From Nonomuraea jiangxiensis (lineage in GTDB: Bacteria > Actinomycetota > Actinomycetes > Streptosporangiales > Streptosporangiaceae): DNA of 64,000 nt. This document shows, one piece after another, positions 25,403 to 34,352 of this stretch (the first letter of the stretch is position 1; each line of letters opens with the position of its first letter). The notes beneath the pieces were generated by a model, which saw nothing but the letters and a program-made list of their open reading frames with translations, made no database searches and was not told the DNA's origin. Where the stretch lies: the NCBI RefSeq assembly GCF_900099965.1, contig NZ_FNDJ01000001.1:1-64000 (forward strand). Reading direction: 5' to 3'. Position numbers and translations under genes: made by a program.

Positions 25403-26178
25403 GGCGGTTGGCAGCCATCACACCACAGGATCAGCCGTTCCTGTGGTTGTGCCCCCATCTCCCCGCGGCTGATGCGGGTGCCGCAACGGCGACAGGGCCT
25501 CCCCGCCCTGCCATAGACCCAGGTCTGGTTCGCCGGGCGGCGATCACCTGTGGTCACCGTGCCCGCATGACCTTTGTTGGCCTCCAGGAGCCGCTGGGCC
25601 AATGACACGAGCCCGTTGAGATCCTCGATCTCCCCGACCTTCCTCCACGGCCAGATCCCGCGCAGGAACAGGGTCTCGGTGCGATAGATCGTGCCTATCC
25701 CCGCCAGGTTGCGCTGATCGAGCAGCGCTTCCCCGATGGTCCTGTCGGGCACAGCTCGCAACCTCCGCACGGCCTCTTCCGGGTCCCAGTCCGGGCCGAG
25801 CAGGTCCGGTCCCAGGTGGCCGACCAGGCGCGCCTCGTCCGCTGTCCTGACGAGATCGACCATGCCCAGCCTCACCCCCACCGCCTGCCACTGCGCGTTC
25901 GCCAGGACCAGCCTGACCCGGTCGCCCGGGGCGGTGCGCCGGCCCGCGGGCATGACCTGCCAGCTCCCCTCCATCCGCAGGTGGGTGTGCACGGTCAGCT
26001 CACCCTCGACACGGGTGAGCAGGTGCTTGCCGCGCGAGAGCGTGGTGATGACGGCCCGTCCGCTGAGGTCGGCCGTGGCATGCCGGGGGACGCGGAAGTC
26101 CGAGCGGGTGAGCACGCGACCGTCCAGCGCACCGCGCAGCCGGGCCGCCGTACGGTAGACGGCGTCTCCTTCGGGCAT
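25399..26178 (-). CDS. nei2: Endonuclease VIII-like DNA glycosylase (Nei2 type)
   Basis: A 259-residue Fpg/Nei-family base-excision enzyme. Proteolytic removal of Met would expose Pro-Glu ([11 protein letters not shown]), the catalytic N-terminus. A helix-two-turn-helix ([15 protein letters not shown]) and a C-terminal zinc finger ([12 protein letters not shown] ... WCDGC) are present. In related actinomycetes nei2 stands next to the lhr helicase gene; here the two are separated by about 25 kb, which suggests insertion of the intervening region. Confidence 0.92.
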   Translation of the reverse strand: MPEGDAVYRTAARLRGALDGRVLTRSDFRVPRHATADLSGRAVITTLSRGKHLLTRVEGELTVHTHLRMEGSWQVMPAGRRTAPGDRVRLVLANAQWQAVGVRLGMVDLVRTADEARLVGHLGPDLLGPDWDPEEAVRRLRAVPDRTIGEALLDQRNLAGIGTIYRTETLFLRGIWPWRKVGEIEDLNGLVSLAQRLLEANKGHAGTVTTGDRRPANQTWVYGRAGRPCRRCGTRISRGEMGAQPQERLILWCDGCQPP

Positions 26179-26266
26179 CCTTCCAGTCTAAGAAGGTGCC
26201 GCGAATGCCGCGTCGTCGCCCATAATGATGATCGATGAGCGAACCTGGCCTGGAGGCTGAGCGGGG

Positions 26267-28162
26267 ATGCCCGAGATCAGTGCTTTACGCGGGGACGAGC
26301 CCACCGAGATCGCCGGTTACCGGCTGACCGGGCGCCTCGGCTCCGGCCTCTACGCCGCCCGCTCGCCCTCCGGGGAGGACGTGGTCGTCCGGGTGCTGCC
26401 GCCGGACGTCCAGCCCGAGCCGTTCCTGCACGCGATCGAGCCGCTGCGGGGTGTCTCGGCCGTCAGCACCGCGCAGGTCCTGACGACCGGCGTGTTCGAC
26501 GGGCAGGCCTACGTCGTCAGCGAATACGTCGACGGCCCCACGCTGGAGGAGACCGGCGGGACGCCGGACGCGGTGACCCTCTACCGGCTGGCCGTGGGCA
26601 CGATCACCGCGCTGGTCGCCATCCACCAGGCGGGGCTGGTCCACGGCGACATCCGGCCCGGCAACGTACTGCTCGGTCCCGACGGCCCCAGGGTGGTCGA
26701 CGCCGGGCTGGAGCGGGCGCTGGCCGAGACCACGGTGTCCACCCGCAAGGTCGCCGTCCCGGCCTACACCGCGCCAGAACGGCTGCGCGGCGCCGAGCCC
26801 GAGCCGCCCGCGGACCTGTTCGCGTGGGCGGCGACCATGGTGTTCGCGGCGGGCGGGTCCTCGCCCTTCGACGGCGGATCGCCGGCCGCGACGGTCGCCC
26901 GCATCAAGGACGGCGAGCCGGAGCTGCCGGAGCTGGGCGAGCTGCACGGGCTGATCGCGGCCTGCCTGGCCAAGGACCCGGCCGCCCGGCCCACGGCCAG
27001 CGAGGTGCTGCTGTGGCTGGTGGGGCAGACCTCGCTGCTGACCGGCCAGGTGCCGCGCCAGGCGGAGACCGCCCCGTCGCAGCGGCGCCGTACGAGCCTG
27101 CTCGCGCTGGTGGCGGCGTTCGTCGTGGGGGCGCTCGTGTCCGGCGCGGGCGTGTACGCGGTGACCGGCACCCGCACACCCGCCAGGGTCGCGGCCGCCG
27201 TGACCACGACCCCGCCCGCCACCCCCACGATCACCTCGGAGCACACGGCGGCGCCGCTGGCGAAGGTGGAGAAGAAGGCGACTGCGGACGTCGAGCTGCC
27301 TGCCATCGGCGTCACCCTGCACGAGCACCCCAACGATCCGGTACGCGTGGCGTCCTACCTGGAGTCCTCGGGCACATACACGTCCTACGCCAGGGACCGG
27401 AGCGGCGCGTTCAAGGCCGTGAGCACGACCGAGCAGCCCGCCGTCGCGCCCGGCGGCGACTGGGTGGCGCTCAACCCCATGATCAAGTTCCAGAGCTCCG
27501 AGGTGGACCAGATCAAGTTCACCAGGTTGTCCACCGGCGAGTCATTCGTCGTCAGCACGGTCAGGCGGCCCCTGCAGACGATGATCCCCGTCTGGTCCAG
27601 GGACGGCGGCAAGCTGCTCCTGTCGGTCTACGACGACAGCGAGCAGCGGCGGCTGGTGGGCTTCGTGGTCGTCGACGTCACCACCAGGAAGGCCGTGTAC
27701 GTCGAGACCGAATACCTCGACGACGCCTCACTGAACTACGTCTTCGCCCCGGACGGCACGATCAGCCGGGGATACTGGGACGGCAAGCGGGGCGGGATCG
27801 AGTTCTACGACATGTCCGGACAGGTCACCAAGACGATGCACTGGGTGGGCCTGCCGCGCGGCAGCGACTGGTTCGCCCCGGACGGCAAGCGGTTCGCCAC
27901 CCTCTGCCCGAGCGGCAAGGAGTTCTGCGTCTGGGACCTCCGGACCGGCGCCCGGCGGGCGACGGTGCCTCTCGGGGACCCCGGTGGCCACTTCCTCGGA
28001 TGGTTCAACGACCAGCATCTGATGATGCAGGATCCGGGCAAGAAGAAGGGCACCCAGGTCATCAAGGTCATCGACCTCTCCGGTGCCACCCAGCGGGTGC
28101 TGGCCGACCTCGCGACGACGAAAGCCACCCTCCTGCAGTTCGCCCGCGTGCCCGGCTCATGA
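26267..28162 (+). CDS. Transmembrane pseudokinase with extracytoplasmic beta-propeller-like sensor
   Basis: A 631-residue Ser/Thr-kinase-like receptor. The kinase-like domain (about 15-255) is degenerate: the glycine loop is shortened, the VAIK Lys is Arg42, and HRDxKxxN reads HGDIRPGN (126-133), though Asp128 and the Asp of DAG (145-147) remain. A transmembrane helix lies at about 277-299. The outer part (310-631) has WD/TolB-like repeats and two cysteines flanking a conserved loop (TLCPSGKEFCVWD). The stop overlaps the start of an intact kinase with a homologous outer domain. It is probably a binding partner or decoy rather than an enzyme (inference). Confidence 0.82.
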   Translation: MPEISALRGDEPTEIAGYRLTGRLGSGLYAARSPSGEDVVVRVLPPDVQPEPFLHAIEPLRGVSAVSTAQVLTTGVFDGQAYVVSEYVDGPTLEETGGTPDAVTLYRLAVGTITALVAIHQAGLVHGDIRPGNVLLGPDGPRVVDAGLERALAETTVSTRKVAVPAYTAPERLRGAEPEPPADLFAWAATMVFAAGGSSPFDGGSPAATVARIKDGEPELPELGELHGLIAACLAKDPAARPTASEVLLWLVGQTSLLTGQVPRQAETAPSQRRRTSLLALVAAFVVGALVSGAGVYAVTGTRTPARVAAAVTTTPPATPTITSEHTAAPLAKVEKKATADVELPAIGVTLHEHPNDPVRVASYLESSGTYTSYARDRSGAFKAVSTTEQPAVAPGGDWVALNPMIKFQSSEVDQIKFTRLSTGESFVVSTVRRPLQTMIPVWSRDGGKLLLSVYDDSEQRRLVGFVVVDVTTRKAVYVETEYLDDASLNYVFAPDGTISRGYWDGKRGGIEFYDMSGQVTKTMHWVGLPRGSDWFAPDGKRFATLCPSGKEFCVWDLRTGARRATVPLGDPGGHFLGWFNDQHLMMQDPGKKKGTQVIKVIDLSGATQRVLADLATTKATLLQFARVPGS

Positions 28163-30093
28163 AACCGCTGATCGCGACCGACCCCGTCCGGGTCGAGGGC
28201 CACCGGATCCTGGGGCGGCTGGGCGAGGGCGGGCAGGGGGTGGTCTACCTCGGCGAGGCCGCCGACGGCAGGCGGGTCGCGATCAAGATGCTGGGCGCGG
28301 GGCTGGACGACCCGGACGCGCGGGTGCGCTTCCGGCAGGAGATCGAGTACGCGCGGCGGGTCAAGGCGTTCTGCACGGCTCAGGTGCTGGCCAGCGGGGA
28401 GGCCGGCGGGACTCCGTACGTGGTGAGCGAGTTCGTGGACGGGCCGTCCCTGGCGCAGGTGATCGCGGAGCGGGGGGCGCTGCGCGGGGCGGAGCTGCGC
28501 CGGCTGGCGATCGGGACGCTGACCGCGCTGGCCGCGATCCACCAGGCGGGGGTCGTGCACCGGGACTTCAAGCCGGGCAACGTGCTGCTCAGCAGGGACG
28601 GGCCGCGGGTGATCGACTTCGGCATCTCGCGGGCGCTGGAGGAGGCCGAGCCGGGCGGGGACCACCTGGTGGGGACGCCGCCGTATATGGCTCCTGAGCA
28701 GTTCGGCGGGCAGCAGGCGGGGCCGCGGGCCGACATGTTCGCCTGGGCCGCGACCATGGTGGCAGCGGCGAACGGGAGCCCGCCGTTCGGGACGGGAGAC
28801 GTGCCCGCGCTGATCAACCGGATCATGACCGCCGAGCCGGTGCTCGGCGAGCTCGACGGCGAGCTGCGCGAGCTGGCCGTGCGCTGCCTGGCCAAGGACC
28901 CGCGGGAGCGGCCCACCGCGCCGCGGGCGCTGCTGACGCTGCTGGGACACCGCGTGCCGGAGGGGGCGCTGCGAGGCACCGGCGAGCATCGGCTGCTGGC
29001 CGAGGGACAGCAGTCCGCCGCTCCTCCCGCGAAAGAGCCCGGGGCGGCCGTGGCCCGGCGGAGGTGGCCGCTGGTGGCCGGGACGGCGGGTCTCGCCGTG
29101 GCCGTCACGGCCGCCGTGCTGCTGCTGCGGCCCTCTCCCGCGCCGCCCGCGCCGGTGGCCGCGCCCACGCCGCCGCCGGCCCCGCCGCCGGCCCCGCGGC
29201 CGGGTCCGCTGCCGCTCACCTCGACGTCGGAGACGCGGCTCCCCGACACCCGGATCACGCTCCACGAGAACCCCGCCGACCCGGTCTGGGTCTCCTCCTA
29301 TCACGACCACCGCAAGAGCGGCACGTTCCCCTCCTACGTCCGGGACGCGACCGGCCGGTTCGCGTTCTTCGGCAACCTGGAGGAGCCCATCGTCTCGCCC
29401 GGCGGCGGCTACGTGGCCTCCCTGTCGGCCACCCGGTTCCAGCGGACGGGCTTCGAGACCGTCAGGATCCGCGAGCCCGCCACCGGCCGGGACCGCGAGG
29501 TACGCACCGTGGACAAGCCCGTCACCCTGTGGGAGCCGGTCTGGTCGCCCGACGGGCGGCGGCTGGTGGCCACCGCCATGGACGTCGGCGGGCAGGAACG
29601 CGCCGTGGGCTTCACGGTGGTGGACCCGGCCGCCGGGACCGCCAGGACGGTCAAGGTGGCGGGGGCGGAGTCGGCCAGATACGCCTGGGGGGCCGACGGG
29701 GCGAGCCTGGTGCACGGGGCGGCCGGCGGTGCGGTGCGGGTGGTGGATCTGGACGGCCGGCCGCTGCGTACGTTCCGGGGCGTGGGGCAGTTGGCGCCGG
29801 GTGGGGTGGAACGCACAGAGCTCGGAACAGTCTTTTCTACGAAATGTCCGGACGACACGAGAAACGTTTGCTTCTGGGACGGGCAGAGCGGCACCAGGAA
29901 GGGTATGGCCCGGCTGCCGGCCGGCGGCGACTTCCGGGGCTGGCTCGACGAGGGCCACTTCCTGGCCACCGTCCCCGACGGCCGCGACACCGACGTGGTC
30001 CTCATGGGCCTGGACGGCAAGGCCGTGCGCACCCTGGCCACCGGCCCCAGGGCCGAGATCGACGAGATCTCGCTCTGGTTCACCCGGCGCTGA
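28159..30093 (+). CDS. Transmembrane serine/threonine protein kinase (PknB/PknD-like)
   Basis: A 644-residue receptor kinase with all catalytic residues: GEGGQG loop (22-27), Lys43 in VAIK, Glu61 of helix C, HRDFKPGN (134-141) and DFG (153-155). The transmembrane helix is at about 304-323, followed by a Pro/Ala-rich stalk and an extracytoplasmic propeller-like domain. That domain is clearly homologous to the one of the preceding pseudokinase, including the cysteine pair (TKCPDDTRNVCFWD). ATGA overlap couples translation of the two, fitting a receptor complex made in equal amounts. Ligand and substrates are unknown. Confidence 0.9.
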   Translation: MKPLIATDPVRVEGHRILGRLGEGGQGVVYLGEAADGRRVAIKMLGAGLDDPDARVRFRQEIEYARRVKAFCTAQVLASGEAGGTPYVVSEFVDGPSLAQVIAERGALRGAELRRLAIGTLTALAAIHQAGVVHRDFKPGNVLLSRDGPRVIDFGISRALEEAEPGGDHLVGTPPYMAPEQFGGQQAGPRADMFAWAATMVAAANGSPPFGTGDVPALINRIMTAEPVLGELDGELRELAVRCLAKDPRERPTAPRALLTLLGHRVPEGALRGTGEHRLLAEGQQSAAPPAKEPGAAVARRRWPLVAGTAGLAVAVTAAVLLLRPSPAPPAPVAAPTPPPAPPPAPRPGPLPLTSTSETRLPDTRITLHENPADPVWVSSYHDHRKSGTFPSYVRDATGRFAFFGNLEEPIVSPGGGYVASLSATRFQRTGFETVRIREPATGRDREVRTVDKPVTLWEPVWSPDGRRLVATAMDVGGQERAVGFTVVDPAAGTARTVKVAGAESARYAWGADGASLVHGAAGGAVRVVDLDGRPLRTFRGVGQLAPGGVERTELGTVFSTKCPDDTRNVCFWDGQSGTRKGMARLPAGGDFRGWLDEGHFLATVPDGRDTDVVLMGLDGKAVRTLATGPRAEIDEISLWFTRR

Positions 30094-30115
30094 CCCGGCC
30101 GGTCGGGCGGAGCTA

Positions 30116-30565
30116 TCAGTCCCAGGCCGCGGGGTCGGCGGCGAGCTCGCGGATGCGCTCGGGCAGTGCCCCCGTGGCCACCTGGTCGAGCGTGACCTCC
30201 TCCAGGATGGAGCGCTCGGTCGCCCGCAACGCGATCCACACCTGCTGCAACGACTCGGCGGGCCCCCGGTAGCCGACGTGCTCGGGGCGTTCGCCGCGCA
30301 CGTTGGCCAGCGGCCCGTCCACGGCCCTGATCACGTCGGCCAGCGAGATGTCGGTGGCGGCCCTGGCCAGCACGTAGCCGCCCTCGGGCCCGCGCTGCCC
30401 GCGCACCAGCCCGGCGCGGCGCATCTGGAGCAGGATGTTCTCCAGGTATTTGGGAGGCATGTCCTGTTCCTTGGCAAGCTCACCCACCGTGGTCGGGCCG
30501 GCACCGGCGGCGGCGAGTTCGGCGGCGGCTCGGAGGGCGTAGTCGACGCGAGCGGAGAGGCGCAT
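30116..30565 (-). CDS. Rrf2-family regulator lacking cluster-ligating cysteines
   Basis: A 149-residue Rrf2 winged-helix protein: RVDYALRAAAELAAAG at the N-terminus, recognition region PPKYLENILLQMRRAGLV, wing RGPEGGYVLARAATDISLADVIRAVDGPLA. Many family members (IscR, NsrR) bind an iron-sulfur cluster through three Cys, but this protein has no Cys at all, so it must sense something else or act constitutively. It is convergent with the kinase gene, 22 bp apart, with a short CCGGCCGG-based palindrome in the gap. The target genes are not evident. Confidence 0.88.
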   Translation of the reverse strand: MRLSARVDYALRAAAELAAAGAGPTTVGELAKEQDMPPKYLENILLQMRRAGLVRGQRGPEGGYVLARAATDISLADVIRAVDGPLANVRGERPEHVGYRGPAESLQQVWIALRATERSILEEVTLDQVATGALPERIRELAADPAAWD

Positions 30566-30733
30566 GTTCTCGATTATCCCTCCTGGTCAACACTGGTTAG
30601 CCGCAAGGTCGTCAGAAGGGACAGCTGGTGGCATTCCGGTGCGACGTGGTTCGGCCGGCGGGACGGCGGGGCTTCGGCCGGGGTGACCACCAGGAATCCT
30701 CGTTCACCTGCCGCGGGACGTAAGGTCCAGAGC

Positions 30734-30755
30734 GCTAAACTTCCAACAACCTTTC
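30734..30755. promoter_or_regulatory. Shared ROK operator-like motif, copy 1
   Basis: A 22-bp stretch beginning GCTAAACT and ending CTTTC lies 16 bp before the first ROK gene. It matches 18 of 22 bases of the stretch at 36753-36774 upstream of the second ROK gene. No other copy was noticed in the window. Confidence 0.6.
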
Positions 30756-30771
30756 CGATAAGCGGTTCGAT

Positions 30772-31971
30772 GTGACGGCGGGATTCAGCGTGGAGCGACG
30801 CCCTGGTGTGCCCAGATTGCTCAGGGAGATCAACGACCGGGCCGCGCTGGAGCTACTGCTGGCAACCGGTCCCATGACTCGCGGTCAGATCGGCGATCTG
30901 ACCGGCCTGTCCAAGGTCACGGCCTCGCAGACGCTGGCCAGGCTGGAGGAGCGCGGCCTGGTCGAGGTGGTGGGCACGCAGGCCGGTGGGCGCGGCCCCA
31001 ACGCGGCCCTCTACTCGGTGATCCCCTCCAGCGCGTACGTGGCCGGGCTGGAGGTCGGCCCCGAGCTGATCTCCACCGCCGTGGCCGACATCCACGGCCG
31101 CACGATCGCCGAGGTCACCGTCGATCCCGGCGGTCATGACGACCCGGTCTCCGTGGTGCACGGCGCGATCGTCAAGGCGTGCCGCAGCGCCAAGGTCAGC
31201 CTCGCCAAGCTGCGCGGCGTCGTCATCGGCACCCCGGGCGTGGTGGATCCGCGCAGTGGGGACGTGCGCTTCTCCTTCGACCTGCCCGGCTGGCACGAGG
31301 GCATCCACGAGGCCCTGGCAGGCGACCTGCGGCGCGAGGTGACGATCGAGAACGACGTCAACCTCGCCGCCATCGCCGAGCGCGCCGACGGGGCCGCCCG
31401 CGGGATCGACGACTTCGTGCTGCTGTGGTCCAGCCGCGGTCTGGGCATGGCCGTCATGCTCGGGGGCAAGCTGCACCGGGGGCGTTCGGGCAGCGCGGGC
31501 GAGATCGGCTACCTGCCGGTGCCCGGAGTGCCGTTGCCCGAGGACATCCGTACGATGCCGGGGCGGCTGCCCTCGCTGGCGGGTGGCCTGCAGTCGCTGG
31601 TCAGCGCCGAGGCGGTGGCCGAGCTGGCCCAGACGTACGGCTTCGCGGCCGGCAGCGCCGGCGAGTGCGTCAAGGTCGCGATGGCCGCGGGCGCCGCGGG
31701 CGAGCCACTGCTGGCCGAGATCGCCCACCGGCTCGCCCTGGGGGTGGCCGCGGTGTGCGTGATCCTCGACCCCGGCCTGGTGGTGCTGGCGGGGGAGGTC
31801 GGGCACGCCGGCGGCGCCGCGCTCACCTCCCGCGTGGAGGAGGCCGTCGCCCGGATCTGCCCGGTGCGGCCCCAGGTGGTCACCACGACGGTGACCGACG
31901 GGAACCCGGTGCTGCGCGGCGCCGTACTGGCCGCGTTGGACCAGGCGCGCGAGGAGCTGCTCGCGCCTTGA
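30772..31971 (+). CDS. ROK-family transcriptional regulator (first of two paralogues)
   Basis: A 399-residue regulator, GTG start. Residues about 12-75 are a MarR-like winged helix (RAALELLLATGPMTRGQIGD, then LSKVTASQTLARLEERGLVE), followed by a ROK sugar-kinase-like fold. The ROK zinc motif (CXCGXXGC) and the phosphate-binding DXGXT motif are absent, so it is a regulator and not a kinase. It is strongly similar to the ROK protein at 36.8-38.0 kb. It is convergent with the GH3 glucosaminidase gene 22 bp away; control of amino-sugar uptake is likely from context. Confidence 0.88.
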   Translation: MTAGFSVERRPGVPRLLREINDRAALELLLATGPMTRGQIGDLTGLSKVTASQTLARLEERGLVEVVGTQAGGRGPNAALYSVIPSSAYVAGLEVGPELISTAVADIHGRTIAEVTVDPGGHDDPVSVVHGAIVKACRSAKVSLAKLRGVVIGTPGVVDPRSGDVRFSFDLPGWHEGIHEALAGDLRREVTIENDVNLAAIAERADGAARGIDDFVLLWSSRGLGMAVMLGGKLHRGRSGSAGEIGYLPVPGVPLPEDIRTMPGRLPSLAGGLQSLVSAEAVAELAQTYGFAAGSAGECVKVAMAAGAAGEPLLAEIAHRLALGVAAVCVILDPGLVVLAGEVGHAGGAALTSRVEEAVARICPVRPQVVTTTVTDGNPVLRGAVLAALDQAREELLAP

Positions 31972-31993
31972 GGAGCTGCTTTGCGGAGCCGGC

Positions 31994-33433
31994 TCAGGCC
32001 GTGAGCAGCTCCACGGCGGCCTGGGCGTTGGCCCTGGCGGCCCCGTACGTGGCGATGTAGGCGGCGCTGGCGGGCCGCCAGACGGGCAGCCCCATCTCGA
32101 TCACGGTCGTGTCGGGGCGCGCCGCCAGCAGCGCGGAGACCAGGTCCTGGCTCGCCGGATGGCGGTGCGCGTCCTTGACCACGACGACCAGCGACCGGTT
32201 CGCGGCCTTGGCCAGCAGGCCCAGGACGTCGGCGTCGGCGGGCCGCATCCGGACGATCTCCGCGTCCGGCAGCCACGGGCCCACTCCCCACGGCACGTCG
32301 CCCACGGCGATCGTCGGCGGGGTGTCCACCTCGATCACCAGCGGTGCGACCAGCGGCCCCGGCGCGCCGGTCAGCCGCACGGCGCGGCGCGCGGCGTGCA
32401 GGCCGACCCCGTTCTGCTCGGCGGCGACCTCCTGAGGCGCGCCGAACCAGTCCCGCAGCGCCGCCACCCGCGCCGCGGACTCCTCCAGCCGCGCCGCCGG
32501 CAGCCGGCCCTCGCGCACCGCGGTGATGATCTCCGCGATGATGTGCCGCACGTCGTCGTGGTCCGGCATCGGGCCCAGGCAGAGCAGGTCGGCCCCGGCC
32601 GCGAGGGTCAGCACGGCGCCGCCGGACAGGCCCACGCTCTTGGTGATCGCGTGCATGTCCATGGCGTCGGTGACGACCACGCCGTCGTAACCGAGCTCGC
32701 CCCTGAGGAGCCCGGTCAGCGCGGCGGGTGACAGCGTGGCGGGCGCGTCGCCCGTCAGCACCGGCACCGCGACGTGCGCGGTCATCACCGACTTGGCCCC
32801 GGCCTCGATCGCCGCGCGGAACGGCGCCAGCTCCCGCGCCCGCAGCACGTCCATGCCGACGTCCACGACGGGGATGGCCAGGTGGGAGTCCACCCGGGTG
32901 GCGCCGTGGCCGGGGAAGTGCTTGACGCAGGCGGCCACGTTCGCCGCCTGCAGGCCCAGTACGGCCGCCACGGTGTGCCGGGCGACCAGCTCAGGATCGG
33001 TCCCGAACGACCGGGTACCGATGACCGGATTGTCGGCCTCGGTATTGATGTCGGCGCTCGGCGCCATGTCCAGGTTGACGCCGCACGCGGCCAGCTCGGA
33101 GGCGATGGCGCGATAGACCCGGCGGGTCAGCTCGACGTCGTCCACCGCGCCCAGCGCCGCGTTCCCCGGGTACGGGCTGCCGACGTGGTACGCCAGCCGC
33201 GTCACGTCACCGCCCTCCTCGTCGAGCGAGATGACGGCCTCACCGGCTCCCCGCAGTGCGGTGGTCAGCTCCCGCACCTGGTCGCGGTCGGCGACGTTGA
33301 AACCGAAGAGTGTGACGCCCCCCAGGCCGTCCTCCAGCTCCCGCAGCACCCACTCGGGCGCCGTGGTGCCCTGGAAGGCGACGAGCAGCGTGCCGGCCGC
33401 AAGACGGCGCAGCCCCCGATCACTCTGACTCAT
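31994..33433 (-). CDS. Family 3 glycoside hydrolase, beta-N-acetylhexosaminidase (NagZ-like)
   Basis: A 479-residue enzyme expected to cleave terminal beta-N-acetylglucosamine from chitobiose or muropeptides. The diagnostic NagZ motif KHFPGHGATRVDSH, whose Asp-His dyad acts in catalysis, and the nucleophile segment VVVTDAMDMH are present. There is no signal peptide, so it acts in the cytoplasm on imported saccharides. A strong GGGGAG site precedes ATG. It lies 67 bp downstream of the ABC permease gene in the same orientation, with a hairpin in the gap, so it is probably co-expressed with the importer. Confidence 0.92.
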   Translation of the reverse strand: MSQSDRGLRRLAAGTLLVAFQGTTAPEWVLRELEDGLGGVTLFGFNVADRDQVRELTTALRGAGEAVISLDEEGGDVTRLAYHVGSPYPGNAALGAVDDVELTRRVYRAIASELAACGVNLDMAPSADINTEADNPVIGTRSFGTDPELVARHTVAAVLGLQAANVAACVKHFPGHGATRVDSHLAIPVVDVGMDVLRARELAPFRAAIEAGAKSVMTAHVAVPVLTGDAPATLSPAALTGLLRGELGYDGVVVTDAMDMHAITKSVGLSGGAVLTLAAGADLLCLGPMPDHDDVRHIIAEIITAVREGRLPAARLEESAARVAALRDWFGAPQEVAAEQNGVGLHAARRAVRLTGAPGPLVAPLVIEVDTPPTIAVGDVPWGVGPWLPDAEIVRMRPADADVLGLLAKAANRSLVVVVKDAHRHPASQDLVSALLAARPDTTVIEMGLPVWRPASAAYIATYGAARANAQAAVELLTA

Positions 33434-33464
33434 GACTCCCCATCAATTCTGTGCATGGTCAGGC

Positions 33465-33482
33465 ACGGCACCCACGTGCCGT
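33465..33482. terminator. Hairpin between permease and glucosaminidase genes
   Basis: Perfect 7-bp stem ACGGCAC/GTGCCGT with a 4-base loop in the 67-bp gap. No T-tract follows, so it may be a weak terminator, an attenuator or an mRNA-stability element rather than a full terminator. Confidence 0.4.
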
Positions 33483-33500
33483 CGCGAGACCGTGTGGTTG

Positions 33501-34352
33501 TCAGCCCTTCACGGCTCCGGCGACCAGGCCGGAGACCATGCGGCGCTGGACGAGCAGGAAGAAGATAACGACCGGAATCGTCATCAGGGTGGAGCCGGCC
33601 ATGATGGCGCCCCAGTCGACGCCCTTCTGACCGAAGAAGTACTGCAGGGCGACGGGCATCGTGTACCCCTCCGAGCCCGACATGAGGTAGAGCGCGAACA
33701 CCAGGTCGTTCCAGGCGGTGATGAACGAGAAGATGCTCGTGGCCACCAGGCCGGGCGCGACCAGCGGGAAGAGCACCTTCCAGAAGGTGGTCATGCGGCT
33801 CGCGCCATCGATCCAGGCCGCCTCCTCCAGCGTCTTGGGCACCGCGGCGACGAACGTCCGCAACATCCAGACGCCGAACGGCAACGTCAGCGCGACCTGG
33901 GTGATGATCAGACCGATGAGCTGGTCGCCGAGCCCGACCCGCTTGACCATCATGTAGAGCGGGATGAGCAGGCCCTCCGAGGGCAGCATCTGCACGATCA
34001 GCAGGGTGACGAGGAAGGCGCCGCGGCCCTTGAACCTGAAGCGGGCGATGGCGGTGGCCGACAGCAGGGCGAAGGCCGAGCCGACGAGCACGGTGCCGAG
34101 CGCCACGATCGCGCTGTTGCGCATGTAGAGCCAGATGGAGTTGTTCGCGACGCCCTCGGTCAGCACCTTGGCGAAGTGCTCGAAGGTGAAGTGCGTCGGG
34201 AAGGGGATGAACTCCGTGGTGAAGATCTGGTCGTTCGCCTTGAAGCCGGTCGAGACCATCCAGTAGACGGGGAAGACGGCGTACAGGAAGACCAGGACGC
34301 CGGCCGTGTTCAGGAGGATCTTGCCGAGCCTCTTGCGTGCGAGCGGGGTCAC
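33501..34352 (-). CDS. Carbohydrate ABC transporter permease (MalG type, amino-sugar importer)
   Basis: A 283-residue six-helix permease with the EAA loop (EAAWIDGASRMTTFWKVLFP). It overlaps the upstream permease stop by 4 bp and ends 67 bp before the GH3 gene. The gene order binding protein, MalF-type, MalG-type, glucosaminidase resembles chitobiose (Das/Ngc-type) import clusters of actinomycetes. No ATPase is encoded nearby; a shared MsiK-type ATPase is expected. Confidence 0.88.
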   Translation of the reverse strand: MTPLARKRLGKILLNTAGVLVFLYAVFPVYWMVSTGFKANDQIFTTEFIPFPTHFTFEHFAKVLTEGVANNSIWLYMRNSAIVALGTVLVGSAFALLSATAIARFRFKGRGAFLVTLLIVQMLPSEGLLIPLYMMVKRVGLGDQLIGLIITQVALTLPFGVWMLRTFVAAVPKTLEEAAWIDGASRMTTFWKVLFPLVAPGLVATSIFSFITAWNDLVFALYLMSGSEGYTMPVALQYFFGQKGVDWGAIMAGSTLMTIPVVIFFLLVQRRMVSGLVAGAVKG

